From Kiritimatiellia bacterium (lineage in GTDB: Bacteria > Verrucomicrobiota > Kiritimatiellia > UBA8416 > JADHWI01): 36,060 nucleotides of DNA. This document shows, piece after piece, positions 16,491 to 25,569 of this stretch. Position numbers and translations under genes: made by a program. Position 1 is the stretch's first letter, and each line of letters begins with the position of its first letter. The stretch is taken from positions 1 through 36,060 of the forward strand of contig JADHWI010000024.1 in the NCBI GenBank assembly GCA_016783565.1. The letters run 5' to 3'. The notes beneath the pieces are model-generated. The model searched no databases, was not told the origin of the DNA, and was given only the letters and a program-made list of their open reading frames with translations.

Positions 16491-16589
16491 ATTCAGCAAT
16501 AAGTGATTCTTAGTGGTCTGTGCTGCGAAGCACGAGCGCACTCTTGATGCTTGCGTCTTTTCGGCCTATTGGTCAACTCTCAAAATGCA

Positions 16590-17114
16590 TTAATGAATGG
16601 TTGGCCAGGGCCAGAGAGGTGCGGGTCCGGCATCAAGAACGCTGGTGCCGGTCACGCGATCATGCAGGCATCGCCGATCAGGATGAAAAATGTACAAGAT
16701 GTTAAGAATCTGTATTGCGACCCCCATATAGGGAATGTACCCGACAATGTTAAAGAGGTAATGGCGTAGAAAAACGATACGTTCAAGAGGGGGGATCTGT
16801 CCCTGTAAATCCACAATACGCGTGCCGACCAATCGCTTGCCGACGGTTTGCCCATATTTGATCAGGAGGTGCCCATGAATGAGGACATACAGCGCAAGTC
16901 CGAGCAGTGCAAAAATCACCATGGTTTGCGTGGATAGGGATTCCTTGCGTTTGGCTGTCTCGATGATTCCGGACAGTGCAACAAAAGGGGAAAGAGCGGC
17001 TATCATGATGAGTGAATCGATGACCGCACCGACCAACCGCTTTTGTCTAGGCGCGAGAATCGGCTTGTCGGCAACTTTTTGTTCTGTTTGGTCTGATGTT
17101 TGCATGGCAGCCAC
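16590..17114 (-). CDS. RDD-family membrane protein
   Basis: This protein of about 174 aa has the RDD domain pattern. The first helix begins after RQKRLVGAVIDSLIMIAALS (Arg and Asp in place), a second hydrophobic stretch is IFALLGLALYVLIHGHLLIK, and the conserved YGQTVGKRLVGTRIVD follows. A third helix and the end HPDRRCLHDRVTGTSV complete the domain. RDD proteins are small inner-membrane proteins of varied or unknown role, some linked to ion exchange. The GTG at 17114 is preferred because AGGATGAGG lies 8 nt before it. An ATG at 17105 is also possible. A longer frame reaches 17240 but would overlap the upstream gene. It is the last of three closely packed minus-strand genes. Confidence 0.85.
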   Translation of the reverse strand: MAAMQTSDQTEQKVADKPILAPRQKRLVGAVIDSLIMIAALSPFVALSGIIETAKRKESLSTQTMVIFALLGLALYVLIHGHLLIKYGQTVGKRLVGTRIVDLQGQIPPLERIVFLRHYLFNIVGYIPYMGVAIQILNILYIFHPDRRCLHDRVTGTSVLDAGPAPLWPWPTIH

Positions 17115-17155
17115 GAACCATGCCTCATCCTGCACTGGACTGCAAGCTTGGGTTG

Positions 17156-17410
17156 TTATTTGCGAGTTCTGAACCTGTAGTATAGCGCGAGATCTATGAG
17201 CACCATCACCAGATTGAATGCGTATAGCGCGATCACCCAATCAAGCGAGTATCGGACTTTGTGAAGAATGCCGAACATGTAGCCCAGAGAGAGAATGCTC
17301 ATGAACAGGGGGCTTTTGCCTTCGACAATGCGCGTGCGCAATGATTTGGCAATGGATATGGGCCAGCTGATGCCGAAGCAAATCAGCATGCCGGCTTCAA
17401 GGTAGCTCAT
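17156..17410 (-). CDS. Small conserved membrane protein (84 aa)
   Basis: This short protein has three predicted hydrophobic segments: AGMLICFGISWPISI, LFMSILSLGYMFGIL and WVIALYAFNLVMVLIDLALY. Between them is a basic loop (KSLRTRIVEGKS). The pattern resembles small PQ-loop-like (SemiSWEET-size) membrane proteins and similar uncharacterised proteins in Bacteroidetes and Clostridia. A transport role is only a guess. Its ATG overlaps the tadA stop codon by 4 nt (ATGA), strong evidence for a real, translationally coupled gene. Confidence 0.8.
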   Translation of the reverse strand: MSYLEAGMLICFGISWPISIAKSLRTRIVEGKSPLFMSILSLGYMFGILHKVRYSLDWVIALYAFNLVMVLIDLALYYRFRTRK

Positions 17411-17916
17411 GGTGTATCCTCCTGCGCTTTCTCAGCGCGGCGGCGGGCGAAGAACGTCTTCAGCAGGTGTCGACACTCTTCCTCGCACACCCCCGATACA
17501 ACGTCGCAACGGTGGTTTAGGTTGGGGTGATTGAGGATATTGAATACCGACACGGCTCCGCCGCGTTTTGGGTCGGGCGCTCCGAAGACGACCAGAGGAA
17601 TGCGTGCGAGGATAATGGCTCCGGCACACATGGCGCAGGGCTCTTTTGTGACGTACAGGATGGTATCCGTTAATCGCCAGTCACCTCGTGCGTTGGCTGC
17701 CTGCGTGATGGCAATCATTTCGGCATGTGCGGTGGGGTCCTTGAGCATTTCGACCTGGTTGTGTGCCCGGGCCAGGACAGGGCGGGTCGACAGGCCTTCT
17801 ACATGGGGCGGGCCGACGATGACACAGCCGGTGGGTACTTCTTCCGCCTCGGCGGCCAATTCTGCCTGGCGGATCGCCATCCGCATGAGTTGTTCGTGAT
17901 CAGCTTCGTTTTGCAT
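17407..17916 (-). CDS. tadA: tRNA-specific adenosine deaminase (TadA-type)
   Basis: This 169-aa zinc deaminase converts A34 to inosine in tRNA-Arg(ACG). The zinc and catalytic motifs are HAE (64-66, Glu66 as proton shuttle) and PCAMCAGA (93-100, Cys94 and Cys97). The continuation YVTKEP and the later FGAPDPKRGGAVS are typical of TadA rather than of cytidine or guanine deaminases. An insert of about nine residues (GPPHVEGLSTRP) replaces the usual short turn after the first strands. The start at 17916 lacks a clear ribosome site. The small membrane-protein gene is coupled to its stop codon. Confidence 0.92.
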   Translation of the reverse strand: MQNEADHEQLMRMAIRQAELAAEAEEVPTGCVIVGPPHVEGLSTRPVLARAHNQVEMLKDPTAHAEMIAITQAANARGDWRLTDTILYVTKEPCAMCAGAIILARIPLVVFGAPDPKRGGAVSVFNILNHPNLNHRCDVVSGVCEEECRHLLKTFFARRRAEKAQEDTP

Positions 17917-17966
17917 GATGTTTTATTTTCTTTTTGTCGGTGTGTATGTCTTGCAATGGGCCACTG

Positions 17967-20744
17967 TCAGGTGCGTTTGAAGTGGTGAACCAGTCGATAG
18001 ATCGTTTTGGCTGCTTCTACGGCCAGGAAGACGACTGCGCCCAGAGACAGGCATAGACCGATTTCCTTTTGAGATAGCGGTACCGTGTGAAAGAAGTCTT
18101 GAAGAACAGGCACATAGAGAACGGCCAGTTGGAGTACGAAGGTCAACAGAACTGCGCCAATGAGGGCCGGGTTGGAGAAAAAGCCGATTCGAAACACCGA
18201 GTCGCGTGTGGATCGTACGGCCAGAGCGAGAAAGAGCTGCGCGAAGACCATGGTTGAAAAGATCATGGTTTGCCACGTGGTGGCTTCGCTCATGCTGTGT
18301 GCAGCATGTGTAACCGGCTCGTATGTCGAGGGAAGGTCTCCTGCGCCATGGCCTGCAGCAAAGGATAGTATGGTGATGAGCGCACCAATGGCCAGTACCT
18401 CTATGGCCATTTTCCATGTCACGATGGGGCGTTGCGGGTCTCGGGGTGGGCGTTCCATGACGTCCCGTTCAGGTTTCTCAACCCCCAGCGCAAGGGCTGG
18501 CAGTCCGTCGGTGACCAGGTTCATCCAAAGGATCTGTACAGGCAGCAACGGGAGCGGCATGCCCAGCATGGGGGCGGTCAGCATGACGAGCAACTCTCCG
18601 GTATTGCTGGCCAGAATAAAGCGGATAAACCGGAGAATATTATCAAAGATTACCCGTCCTTCGCGAACGGCAGCCACGATGGTGGCATAGCGGTCGTCCA
18701 ACAACACCATGTCGGCCGCCCCCTTGGCAACGTCCGTGCCCGTGATGCCCATGGCGACGCCGATGTCGGCACTTTTCAATGCCGGGGCATCGTTGACCCC
18801 GTCGCCTGTCATAGCGACTATGTCGCCACGCTCCTGTAGTGCGTCGACAATGCGTAGTTTGTGCTCGGGAGATACCCTTGCGTAAACTGATACGTCGGCA
18901 GCGGCCTTGCGCAATGCGGTCTCGTCTGCGTTCTCCATGTCCTTCCCGGAGAACACCTGGTCGGTTTGCAGGCCGAGTTCTGAGCCGATGCAGCGTGCCA
19001 TGGCCGGATGGTCGCCGGTGATCATGACCGGTCGGATGCCGGCCTGCTGACAGGTGTGGACCGCTGGAGGGACGTCGTTGCGCAGGGGGTCCATCATGCC
19101 GATCATACCCAGATAGACAAGATTGCTTTCCAGGTCTTCCGGCGTCGCTCCCGAGTCAACCGGAGTGGACGATGCGCGATAGGCAACACCGAGCACACGA
19201 ATGCCGCCGGCTGCCATTGTGTCCATCTTGTCTTCAAGTGCAGAACGGTCAGCATCTGTGAGAGGGATAGATTCTTCATTGCGGCGGATTCTGGTGCAAA
19301 TGGGAAGGATGCTGTCCACCGCACCCTTGACCATAATCAATGAGTCCGCGTTGTTGGCGTCAGTTGCTGATAGGAATCGGGCCAGGGACGAACCATCAGT
19401 TGGTGTCTGGGTGTCTGAGACGCGATGAGCCGTTGCCATACGTTTGCGATCTGAGTCAAAGGGTGCTTCGGCGATGCGCGGAAGCAGTGCTTCCATGTCA
19501 TTTTTGAGCATGCCGGCCTCGGCGGCGGCCACAACCAGGGCTCCCTCGGTAGGGTCCCCAAGTGCGGATAATATGCCATCATCTGTGGCGGGTTGCAGGT
19601 TTGCATCGGTGCACAATGCAGCGGCACCGATACAGAGCAGTACGTCTGGGTTTTCATGAGAAGTGGCGTCCGATAGTTTATGGTCGCTTCCCGGCAATGC
19701 GGCAACTGTGGCGGTCATCCGGTTTTGAGTCAGGGTGCCGGTCTTGTCCGTGCAGATGGTAGTGACGGCTCCAAGCGTTTCGACCGCAGGCAGGCTGCGA
19801 ACGAGCGCGTTGCGGGCCAGCATGCGCTTGGCGCCCAGTGCGAGTGCGATCGTAACCACCGCAGGCAATCCTTCGGGCACGGCCGCAACGGCCATGCTGA
19901 CTGCCGTCAGAAAGACGACTTGCCAGGGTTCTCCGCGCAGCAACCCCATGATGACCACAATGGAGATAAGAACGAGTGACAACGAAATGAGCATTTTGCC
20001 CAGTTGGTGAATTTTGCGCGTTAAGGGTGTGGCTTCATCTTCGGTGGATTGCAGCAGGTTTGCGACCTGCCCGAGTTGTGTTGCCATGCCGATATCCGTG
20101 ACCACGCCTTCAGCACGCCCGTAAGTCACTACGGTTCCCATATAGAGCATGTTACGTCGGTCACCGACACCTGCATGCTGATCGGTGATGGCATCAACGT
20201 GTTTCTCCACGGCCTCTGACTCACCGGTTAGCGCAGATTCCTGAACGTGGAGACTGGCATTCTCGATCAATCGGCAATCTGCAGGAATCAGGTTTCCTGC
20301 TTCCAGAAGGACGATGTCGCCGGGCACCAAGGCTTCCGCATCAATTTCTGTTACGGAGCCGCCGCGTCTGACGCGAGCCTTGGGTGAGCTCATTTTACGT
20401 AATGCGGCCATGGCCTTCTCAGCACTGAATTCCTGGCGGAATCCCAGGATGGCGTTGAGAATGACAATGGCAAGGATGGCGATGCCATCCTTGATGTCTT
20501 TCAGGGCAAAAGAAATAATTGCTGCCGCAATTAAAATGGCCACGAGAATGTTCGCGAACTGTGCGGCCAGGATCTGCCAGGGGCGTCGTCCACTCTCGCT
20601 CGACAGTGCATTTGGGCCATGCTGAGCTTGTTTTTCTTTTACCTGTGCATCCGTCAGTCCGTCCTCTTTGTCGGTCTGTAGTGCTGTGAGCACGTCGGTT
20701 GCATCCTCGGTATGCCAGATTGGTGTTTTTTGTGTCATAGTCAT
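17967..20744 (-). CDS. Calcium-type P-type ATPase (P2A)
   Basis: This 925-aa cation-pumping ATPase has the actuator motif TGES (173-176), the phosphorylated Asp333 in DKTGTLT, KGA in the nucleotide domain, and TGDGVNDAP in the hinge. The helix-4 motif is VPEGLP (289-294), helix 5 is ASNTGELL, and helix 6 is [15 protein letters not shown]. The helix-4 Glu, helix-5 Asn/Glu and helix-6 Asn/Thr/Asp match the calcium site II residues of SERCA/PMR1-type pumps, so Ca2+ export is the best call. Mn2+ or Na+ is possible. Ten membrane helices are visible. The start may be 20744 or the ATG at 20738. It is divergent from pgpA with a 89-nt gap. Confidence 0.93.
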   Translation of the reverse strand: MTMTQKTPIWHTEDATDVLTALQTDKEDGLTDAQVKEKQAQHGPNALSSESGRRPWQILAAQFANILVAILIAAAIISFALKDIKDGIAILAIVILNAILGFRQEFSAEKAMAALRKMSSPKARVRRGGSVTEIDAEALVPGDIVLLEAGNLIPADCRLIENASLHVQESALTGESEAVEKHVDAITDQHAGVGDRRNMLYMGTVVTYGRAEGVVTDIGMATQLGQVANLLQSTEDEATPLTRKIHQLGKMLISLSLVLISIVVIMGLLRGEPWQVVFLTAVSMAVAAVPEGLPAVVTIALALGAKRMLARNALVRSLPAVETLGAVTTICTDKTGTLTQNRMTATVAALPGSDHKLSDATSHENPDVLLCIGAAALCTDANLQPATDDGILSALGDPTEGALVVAAAEAGMLKNDMEALLPRIAEAPFDSDRKRMATAHRVSDTQTPTDGSSLARFLSATDANNADSLIMVKGAVDSILPICTRIRRNEESIPLTDADRSALEDKMDTMAAGGIRVLGVAYRASSTPVDSGATPEDLESNLVYLGMIGMMDPLRNDVPPAVHTCQQAGIRPVMITGDHPAMARCIGSELGLQTDQVFSGKDMENADETALRKAAADVSVYARVSPEHKLRIVDALQERGDIVAMTGDGVNDAPALKSADIGVAMGITGTDVAKGAADMVLLDDRYATIVAAVREGRVIFDNILRFIRFILASNTGELLVMLTAPMLGMPLPLLPVQILWMNLVTDGLPALALGVEKPERDVMERPPRDPQRPIVTWKMAIEVLAIGALITILSFAAGHGAGDLPSTYEPVTHAAHSMSEATTWQTMIFSTMVFAQLFLALAVRSTRDSVFRIGFFSNPALIGAVLLTFVLQLAVLYVPVLQDFFHTVPLSQKEIGLCLSLGAVVFLAVEAAKTIYRLVHHFKRT

Positions 20745-20833
20745 GTGTTCTTGTTTTGCCGCTTGTAAGGAGCAGGCCGATTCCGTAACGTCTGCGGTAA
20801 TTCGTCCATTCTTATATCCTTCAGAGAGTATGT

Positions 20834-21316
20834 ATGACTAGAAGAAACAAACTTGTTGTTGCAGCGGCCACAGGGTTCGGCCTCGGGTATTCACCGATCG
20901 CGTCCGGTACGGTTGGTTCTTTGTGGGGCTTTGTGCTCCTCGTTCTGATGTTGCCGCTCGAGCAGTTGCCCGGTGGCATTGTGTGGCAGTGCATGGTGGC
21001 TGCGGTCCTGGCTTTGGTGGCGATCCCTGTTTGTGGAATTGCCGAGAAGCATTTTGGCAAGAAAGATGATGGACGCATTGTGGCTGACGAGTATCTTACG
21101 TTTCCCATTTGCATGCTGGGTATTCCGTGGATGGCATGTCCGTGGATGCTGCTCATTGGTTTTTTGACTGCACGTGTTTTTGATATTGTCAAGCCGCCGC
21201 CGGCGCGGCAATCCCAGTCGATCGGGGGCGGTTTGGGAATTGTGATTGATGATGTGCTGGCCTGCCTTTACGCGTTGGGACTGAATCACTTGCTCTATCA
21301 CTGGATTTGGGCATAG
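20834..21316 (+). CDS. pgpA: Phosphatidylglycerophosphatase A
   Basis: This 160-aa inner-membrane phosphatase removes the phosphate from phosphatidylglycerophosphate to give phosphatidylglycerol. Family motifs are all present: GFGLGYSPIASGTVGSLWG near the start, KKDDGRIVADEYLTF with the acidic metal ligands, FDIVKPPPA, and GGGLGIVIDDVLA close to the end. The length is normal for PgpA. AGAGAG 5 nt before the ATG serves as ribosome site. It converges with the unknown exported-protein gene at 21339. Confidence 0.94.
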   Translation: MTRRNKLVVAAATGFGLGYSPIASGTVGSLWGFVLLVLMLPLEQLPGGIVWQCMVAAVLALVAIPVCGIAEKHFGKKDDGRIVADEYLTFPICMLGIPWMACPWMLLIGFLTARVFDIVKPPPARQSQSIGGGLGIVIDDVLACLYALGLNHLLYHWIWA

Positions 21317-21338
21317 TTCAACGGAATGGTTGATGCGA

Positions 21339-22232
21339 CTAATAGCGCGGTGTGACGCTGAAACTCATAATTCCTGTCTTACGGCGCGCGAAGCGGGTAG
21401 GGACGGCGATGGGGCGGAAACATGTTTTCCCGTTTGGCTGTTTTACAAAGACGGGAATGACGTCGTACTCAATGGGGTAAGAGTATTCGACTCCGAAACT
21501 CTGTGATGAGTGCCGCAATCTTGACCGTTGGGAAAATGCCGGTTGTCTGTCTGGCATGTGCAGGGGTTCGTGGATCGGTAAAACGTCTTCCTCCTTTTGT
21601 TCTGCAATATTCCGTTGTTGTAGTGCTGTTTCAATCTGCTGCTGTCGGCGCTGATCATCCCAGAGCGACTTCACTGTGGCACGCTCTCCTTCAGTGGCCC
21701 AGGGGATATCGTAAAGTGTTTTGTTGATCCGCATCGTTGCATGTTCCTGAGATACCTCAGAAACCATGGCGGTATGTGTTCCAATGGTCAGTTTGTCGCC
21801 CTGTACGGCAAACCCCCATGCCCCCGTGTTTGTGATCACAAGGCAGGCGGTCCAGTCGTCTTTTTCAAGTGGTTGTCCCATCGTAAGAACGATAGCTTTT
21901 TCGTCGTCTTTTTTCAGCGATACTTTGCCGCCTTTTTTTTCCTGATGTGCATTGATGCTGGGGTTGAAGATGCGTTCGACTGTGGGTTCGTATGATTCAA
22001 CTGTGTAGGAGCCGATATGATCCCCGACGGAGACGATATGCGTACTGCCGTCTGTGTGATTAAATGCGAGTCTTGTGCTTTTGCCTGTGCCCATGGTGGA
22101 CATAAATTTGAGTTCGAAATATTCCGGTTGAACGGAGTATATGCGGAGGGCCTCCATTGGTGTTGCTGCCCGGCCTGTCTCCAAGAGCAACAGAAGGTTT
22201 ATGAGAGAAAGAATGTTTATCAATTTCCTCAT
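21339..22232 (-). CDS. Unknown exported protein
   Basis: No family was recognised for this protein of about 297 aa. The start at 22232 gives a good signal peptide (MRKLINILSLINLLLLLETG, then RAA). The body is beta-rich, with VSVGDHIGSYTVESYEPTVE and GFAVQGDKLTIGTHTAMVS, a pattern seen in secreted PVC proteins of unknown role. A charged Gln-rich helix (about 200-225) and an Arg/Pro-rich C-terminal part follow. A longer frame to 22316 has no signal peptide at its beginning. It ends 23 nt from pgpA, convergent, and lies 97 nt downstream of the cytochrome/FGE-like gene on the same strand. Confidence 0.65.
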   Translation of the reverse strand: MRKLINILSLINLLLLLETGRAATPMEALRIYSVQPEYFELKFMSTMGTGKSTRLAFNHTDGSTHIVSVGDHIGSYTVESYEPTVERIFNPSINAHQEKKGGKVSLKKDDEKAIVLTMGQPLEKDDWTACLVITNTGAWGFAVQGDKLTIGTHTAMVSEVSQEHATMRINKTLYDIPWATEGERATVKSLWDDQRRQQQIETALQQRNIAEQKEEDVLPIHEPLHMPDRQPAFSQRSRLRHSSQSFGVEYSYPIEYDVIPVFVKQPNGKTCFRPIAVPTRFARRKTGIMSFSVTPRY

Positions 22233-22328
22233 GTATGAATGATAGCCGGTGTGAACCGGTCCTGCAAGTGCTACAGACGAAAAGCGGATGCAACGCGGCT
22301 GCGTGAGTTTCACCACGGGCTGATAGGG

Positions 22329-25300
22329 CTATTCCTGCACCAAGACACGGAAGCCGACGTTGAAGACTTTCTGGTAGTCGCGGTATCCGCGTCGGAAGCT
22401 TGATGTGCAGTATTTCGGTCGGTCGAACCATGATCCGCCGCGTATGACCTTCTTGCCGTCCGCATAGTCGGACGCTGTCCATTCGGCCACGTTGCCGTGC
22501 ATGTCATGCAGACCCCAGGCGTTAGGCGCATACTTTCCGCCCGGTTCGGACAGGAATCCTCCATCATTTACAGACCCTATCTGCGGAATCCAGTTGTCGA
22601 AAATATTCTGATGATTCTTATAAGCCGCACTCTTCCAATCCTGCGTATAAGGATTGCCGGAGAAATTATGCAGCATGAAATCACCCATGTTGCCGTGCTT
22701 CGAGAAGTCGGCATCGACATCACCATAGTTCATGGCCGTGATTGTGCCCGCCCTGCATGCCCATTCCCATTCTACCTCGTTCGGCAGCCTGACCTTCTTG
22801 CCTGACTTCTTTGAGAGCCATTCGCAAAACGCATGGGCTTGTTTCCAGTTCAAGCGCACCGCCGGCTGGTCAGGCGCATTGACCGGATACCCCGTCACGC
22901 CAAACTGATATCCATGTCTGTCCTCGTGACGGCTGTCATGCTCTGGATCAAACTGTGCATACTGTTCATTACTCACTTCCAGTTTCCCCATCCAGAAAGA
23001 CTTGATTTTGTTGCGCCCGGATTTGCCGGAAGGAACATGAACAAGCTGCATGTTTACTTCTTTACCCAAGACAAGCTCTTGATCTTTTGCTTTCCTGTCA
23101 CCCTTAACTTTGATGCTGGGTGTTGGACGTTGAATGTTGGGTGTTGGGCCAGGAGCCACTGGCTCGACCTTATTTTCAGGCATCTCCGGCGTGTCCTCAT
23201 GGTTCTCGTCGACATGAGCGTAAAGTTTCCGCATTTCCGCACGGCGATTTTCTGCCGTATTCGCCCTGTCGCCGCTGAGCTGCGACCATCGGCCATGATA
23301 GGGAGTATTGAGATCTATCCATACTATCAACCGATCCATTGCTTCTTCATTCAGCTTTACGCCGCCATGGTTGTTCTGCATCATCATAATCAACTCGCAG
23401 GTATCGGCATGAAACTCCATCGGGGTGAGGAGCTTCATTTCACTCTCGATGCCCGAATGACGCGTGTAGCGGAAAAGATTGAAATAGGAAACTGTATACC
23501 TGCCGCCGCCGCCCTTACCGGCATGACTGGATTTCCAACCTTTAAGCATCAGATCTCCACCAAGGTATGGAAGTTCCTTGCCCTTATGCATGATTGTAAA
23601 TTTTCCATCAGCAGGTTTTGACGATGCGTGACACGAGAGGCAGTATTTGTCCAGTATCGGCTGGACTTCGCGTTTGAATTCATAATTTCTCGTCGGCCCA
23701 CGCCATGGTGTGATCGTAACGGGTCCCTTCTTTGCCGCCTTTGTCCTTCGTGCCGACGGAGCGGTCCCTGGCGCTTCATGACAACCCACACAGGAAAGGT
23801 TTTCGCCGGGACGAGCAACAAACCAGCTTCTCATGATTTGGAGCGCCTTGCCTTCACTGTCCAGCGGCTGAATGGATATCGGTGTGTTCGCCGGAACCTT
23901 AAATACAGCCGATCCATCGGACTCCACTGGCACCGTTCCGAGAATACGACGCATGTCCCAAGGCCCGTCCATGCCTATGACTCCATAAAGCCCGCCCATC
24001 CCTGCATAGCCGTAGGTATAGGTAAACAGTCGAAGTTTTTTCACCTCGCCGCGCGGCACATCTTTCAACCCTGGTCCTTCATAGATGTCGCTTATAAATA
24101 CATTTGCGTCCTTCACCCCTTTCCTGATCTTGTCAGGAATCACTCTCGGTGTTGGCGTCTTCTGAAGAGGAACCGGCTCGAAAAGATGAGCGTTGGCTTC
24201 GGCCTTAATGAGCGTCATGTTGTCGAAAACATCAACGAGATATATCGCCCACTTTCCTCCACTGTCTTTTCCCTTGGTTGATACCAGAAAATATTTCTCG
24301 CTGAGCGGATACGGATGAAGGCAACGGTTAGGAGATTTGTTAGCCACCGCATCCAGGACCACGGGTTCAACTTTTTTGCCGTATCCGGGGATTCTCTGCA
24401 CCACGCCATCGGCCTCCATGTAGCCTTTCGCGGTATCAAACAGGACCAACTCGCCCTCGCGCCTGACTCCATGATGCCCTGTGACTATTCCTATGAACAT
24501 CGATGGCTTACCCGGAATCTGCCTCGCGTAAAAAATACCGTTCGGCCAGAACGAGCTGGTGCCATAGTACGATCTCTGGTTACAGCCGTCCGGATTCATG
24601 GTCATGAGAATACGGGAGTTTGCGTGAGGAAGGTCCGCGTATTCCCAACGCAGGTAAAGTATATTGCCGTCGTCCATCACCTGCGGACACCAGGCATGTT
24701 CCTGGTCAAAAGTCAATTGTTCCATTTCCGACCCATCAGCGTTACATCGGAAAGCACAGGCAACAGGTGCAGCGCCATTAACGCAGGGGACACCTATGTA
24801 AGGGGCTGTCGAAGTAAAGATAATCCTTCCATCCGGGAGATAACAGGCATCGTAATTATTGACCTGCTTATCCTGAGTCTGAGTCACCTGGCGAACTTGT
24901 TTTGAAGAAAGCACCATTTCCATGACCTGCCATGCGCCATTAGAGCCCATGGATGAATAGAGGATACTGTCCGCGTTAAAATGGAGATCCACATCCAGGA
25001 TGACAGCTTTATTCTCCGGGCGAAGCAGCGACTCAACTTTCTCCGGCGCCTTAATTGATATTTTAATCAGGTCATTGCTGTAACCATTTTTTCGGAGCTT
25101 TGAATTGCTCTGCCAGTTGCTGGGGAAGCGGTTCCCTTCAGCGCACCTGATCGCCAGCAGTTCATCAAAATCCAAAAGCGGATTGCGAAGCAGTACTTTT
25201 CTCTGAAACTCTTCGCGCTTTTTCGCGTCTGTTATGCCCTTCCATTCCTCGATCAGCTTATCAGCATCCTTGAAGTGGTCCGGCCAGGTGTCAGCCATGT

Positions 25301-25433
25301 CCTTGATCGCCATGGTCAGCGAATCTGCATGGTCTCCGGTCATGCTGGCCTTGGTGGTTACGAGGTTCAAATCGGCAGCGTGTATGGATGCTGCGGTCAG
25401 TGAGAGTGCTATTGTTGTTATGACTATTTTCAT
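22329..25433 (-). CDS. Exported di-haem cytochrome / HZS-alpha-like / FGE-like fusion protein
   Basis: This 1034-aa secreted multi-domain protein begins with a signal peptide (MKIVITTIALSLTAASIHAA). Residues about 140-450 look like a beta-propeller. The segment about 450-552 (GLKDVPRGEVKKLRLFTYTY, GPWDMRRILGTVPVESDGSA) matches the hydrazine-synthase alpha-subunit middle-domain family. Two c-type haem motifs follow, CVGCH (548-552) and CLSCH (598-602), the second in the V.PIL..YC..CH context of planctomycete-type cytochromes. After a Pro-rich linker (750-785) comes an FGE/SUMF1-like domain (795-1034: AHAFCEWLSKKSGKKVRLPN, WGLHDMHGNVAEW, GGSW). The FGE catalytic Cys pair is not intact: Asp1004 and Cys1009 stand where FGE has Cys and Cys. 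It is therefore probably not a sulfatase-activating enzyme. Redox or binding function is unknown. A paralogue is at 29748. Confidence 0.88.
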   Translation of the reverse strand: MKIVITTIALSLTAASIHAADLNLVTTKASMTGDHADSLTMAIKDMADTWPDHFKDADKLIEEWKGITDAKKREEFQRKVLLRNPLLDFDELLAIRCAEGNRFPSNWQSNSKLRKNGYSNDLIKISIKAPEKVESLLRPENKAVILDVDLHFNADSILYSSMGSNGAWQVMEMVLSSKQVRQVTQTQDKQVNNYDACYLPDGRIIFTSTAPYIGVPCVNGAAPVACAFRCNADGSEMEQLTFDQEHAWCPQVMDDGNILYLRWEYADLPHANSRILMTMNPDGCNQRSYYGTSSFWPNGIFYARQIPGKPSMFIGIVTGHHGVRREGELVLFDTAKGYMEADGVVQRIPGYGKKVEPVVLDAVANKSPNRCLHPYPLSEKYFLVSTKGKDSGGKWAIYLVDVFDNMTLIKAEANAHLFEPVPLQKTPTPRVIPDKIRKGVKDANVFISDIYEGPGLKDVPRGEVKKLRLFTYTYGYAGMGGLYGVIGMDGPWDMRRILGTVPVESDGSAVFKVPANTPISIQPLDSEGKALQIMRSWFVARPGENLSCVGCHEAPGTAPSARRTKAAKKGPVTITPWRGPTRNYEFKREVQPILDKYCLSCHASSKPADGKFTIMHKGKELPYLGGDLMLKGWKSSHAGKGGGGRYTVSYFNLFRYTRHSGIESEMKLLTPMEFHADTCELIMMMQNNHGGVKLNEEAMDRLIVWIDLNTPYHGRWSQLSGDRANTAENRRAEMRKLYAHVDENHEDTPEMPENKVEPVAPGPTPNIQRPTPSIKVKGDRKAKDQELVLGKEVNMQLVHVPSGKSGRNKIKSFWMGKLEVSNEQYAQFDPEHDSRHEDRHGYQFGVTGYPVNAPDQPAVRLNWKQAHAFCEWLSKKSGKKVRLPNEVEWEWACRAGTITAMNYGDVDADFSKHGNMGDFMLHNFSGNPYTQDWKSAAYKNHQNIFDNWIPQIGSVNDGGFLSEPGGKYAPNAWGLHDMHGNVAEWTASDYADGKKVIRGGSWFDRPKYCTSSFRRGYRDYQKVFNVGFRVLVQE
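23106..23148 (-). repeat. Degenerate CCAACA-type repeat inside the coding linker
   Basis: The linker between the cytochrome and FGE-like domains is encoded by an iterated CCAACACC/CCAACATT/CCAACACC sequence, translating as PTPNIQRPTPSI. The same style of degenerate repeat is widespread in intergenic DNA of PVC genomes, recalled from experience. A related stretch lies at 35986-36035. It appears to be inserted in frame here, as the paralogue at 29748 has a different Lys/Pro-rich linker. Confidence 0.5.
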
Positions 25434-25569
25434 ATCGGGTATTCTGTTTCCAGGTTGCGCTATGAAGCAATTGAATTTCGTCGAAGTGCTTCTTTCTTTT
25501 TATCTGTTTACCTCGCTGTCGCTACTTTCTCAAAAGCGGATCTTTGCGGCGCAGTGGTGTCAAAAGAAA

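Noticed and set aside
22833-23621. 262-codon plus-strand frame containing a GCWTLNVGCW sequence
   Set aside because: It lies antisense to the cytochrome/FGE-like gene. The GCW motif is the other strand of the CCAACA-type repeat.
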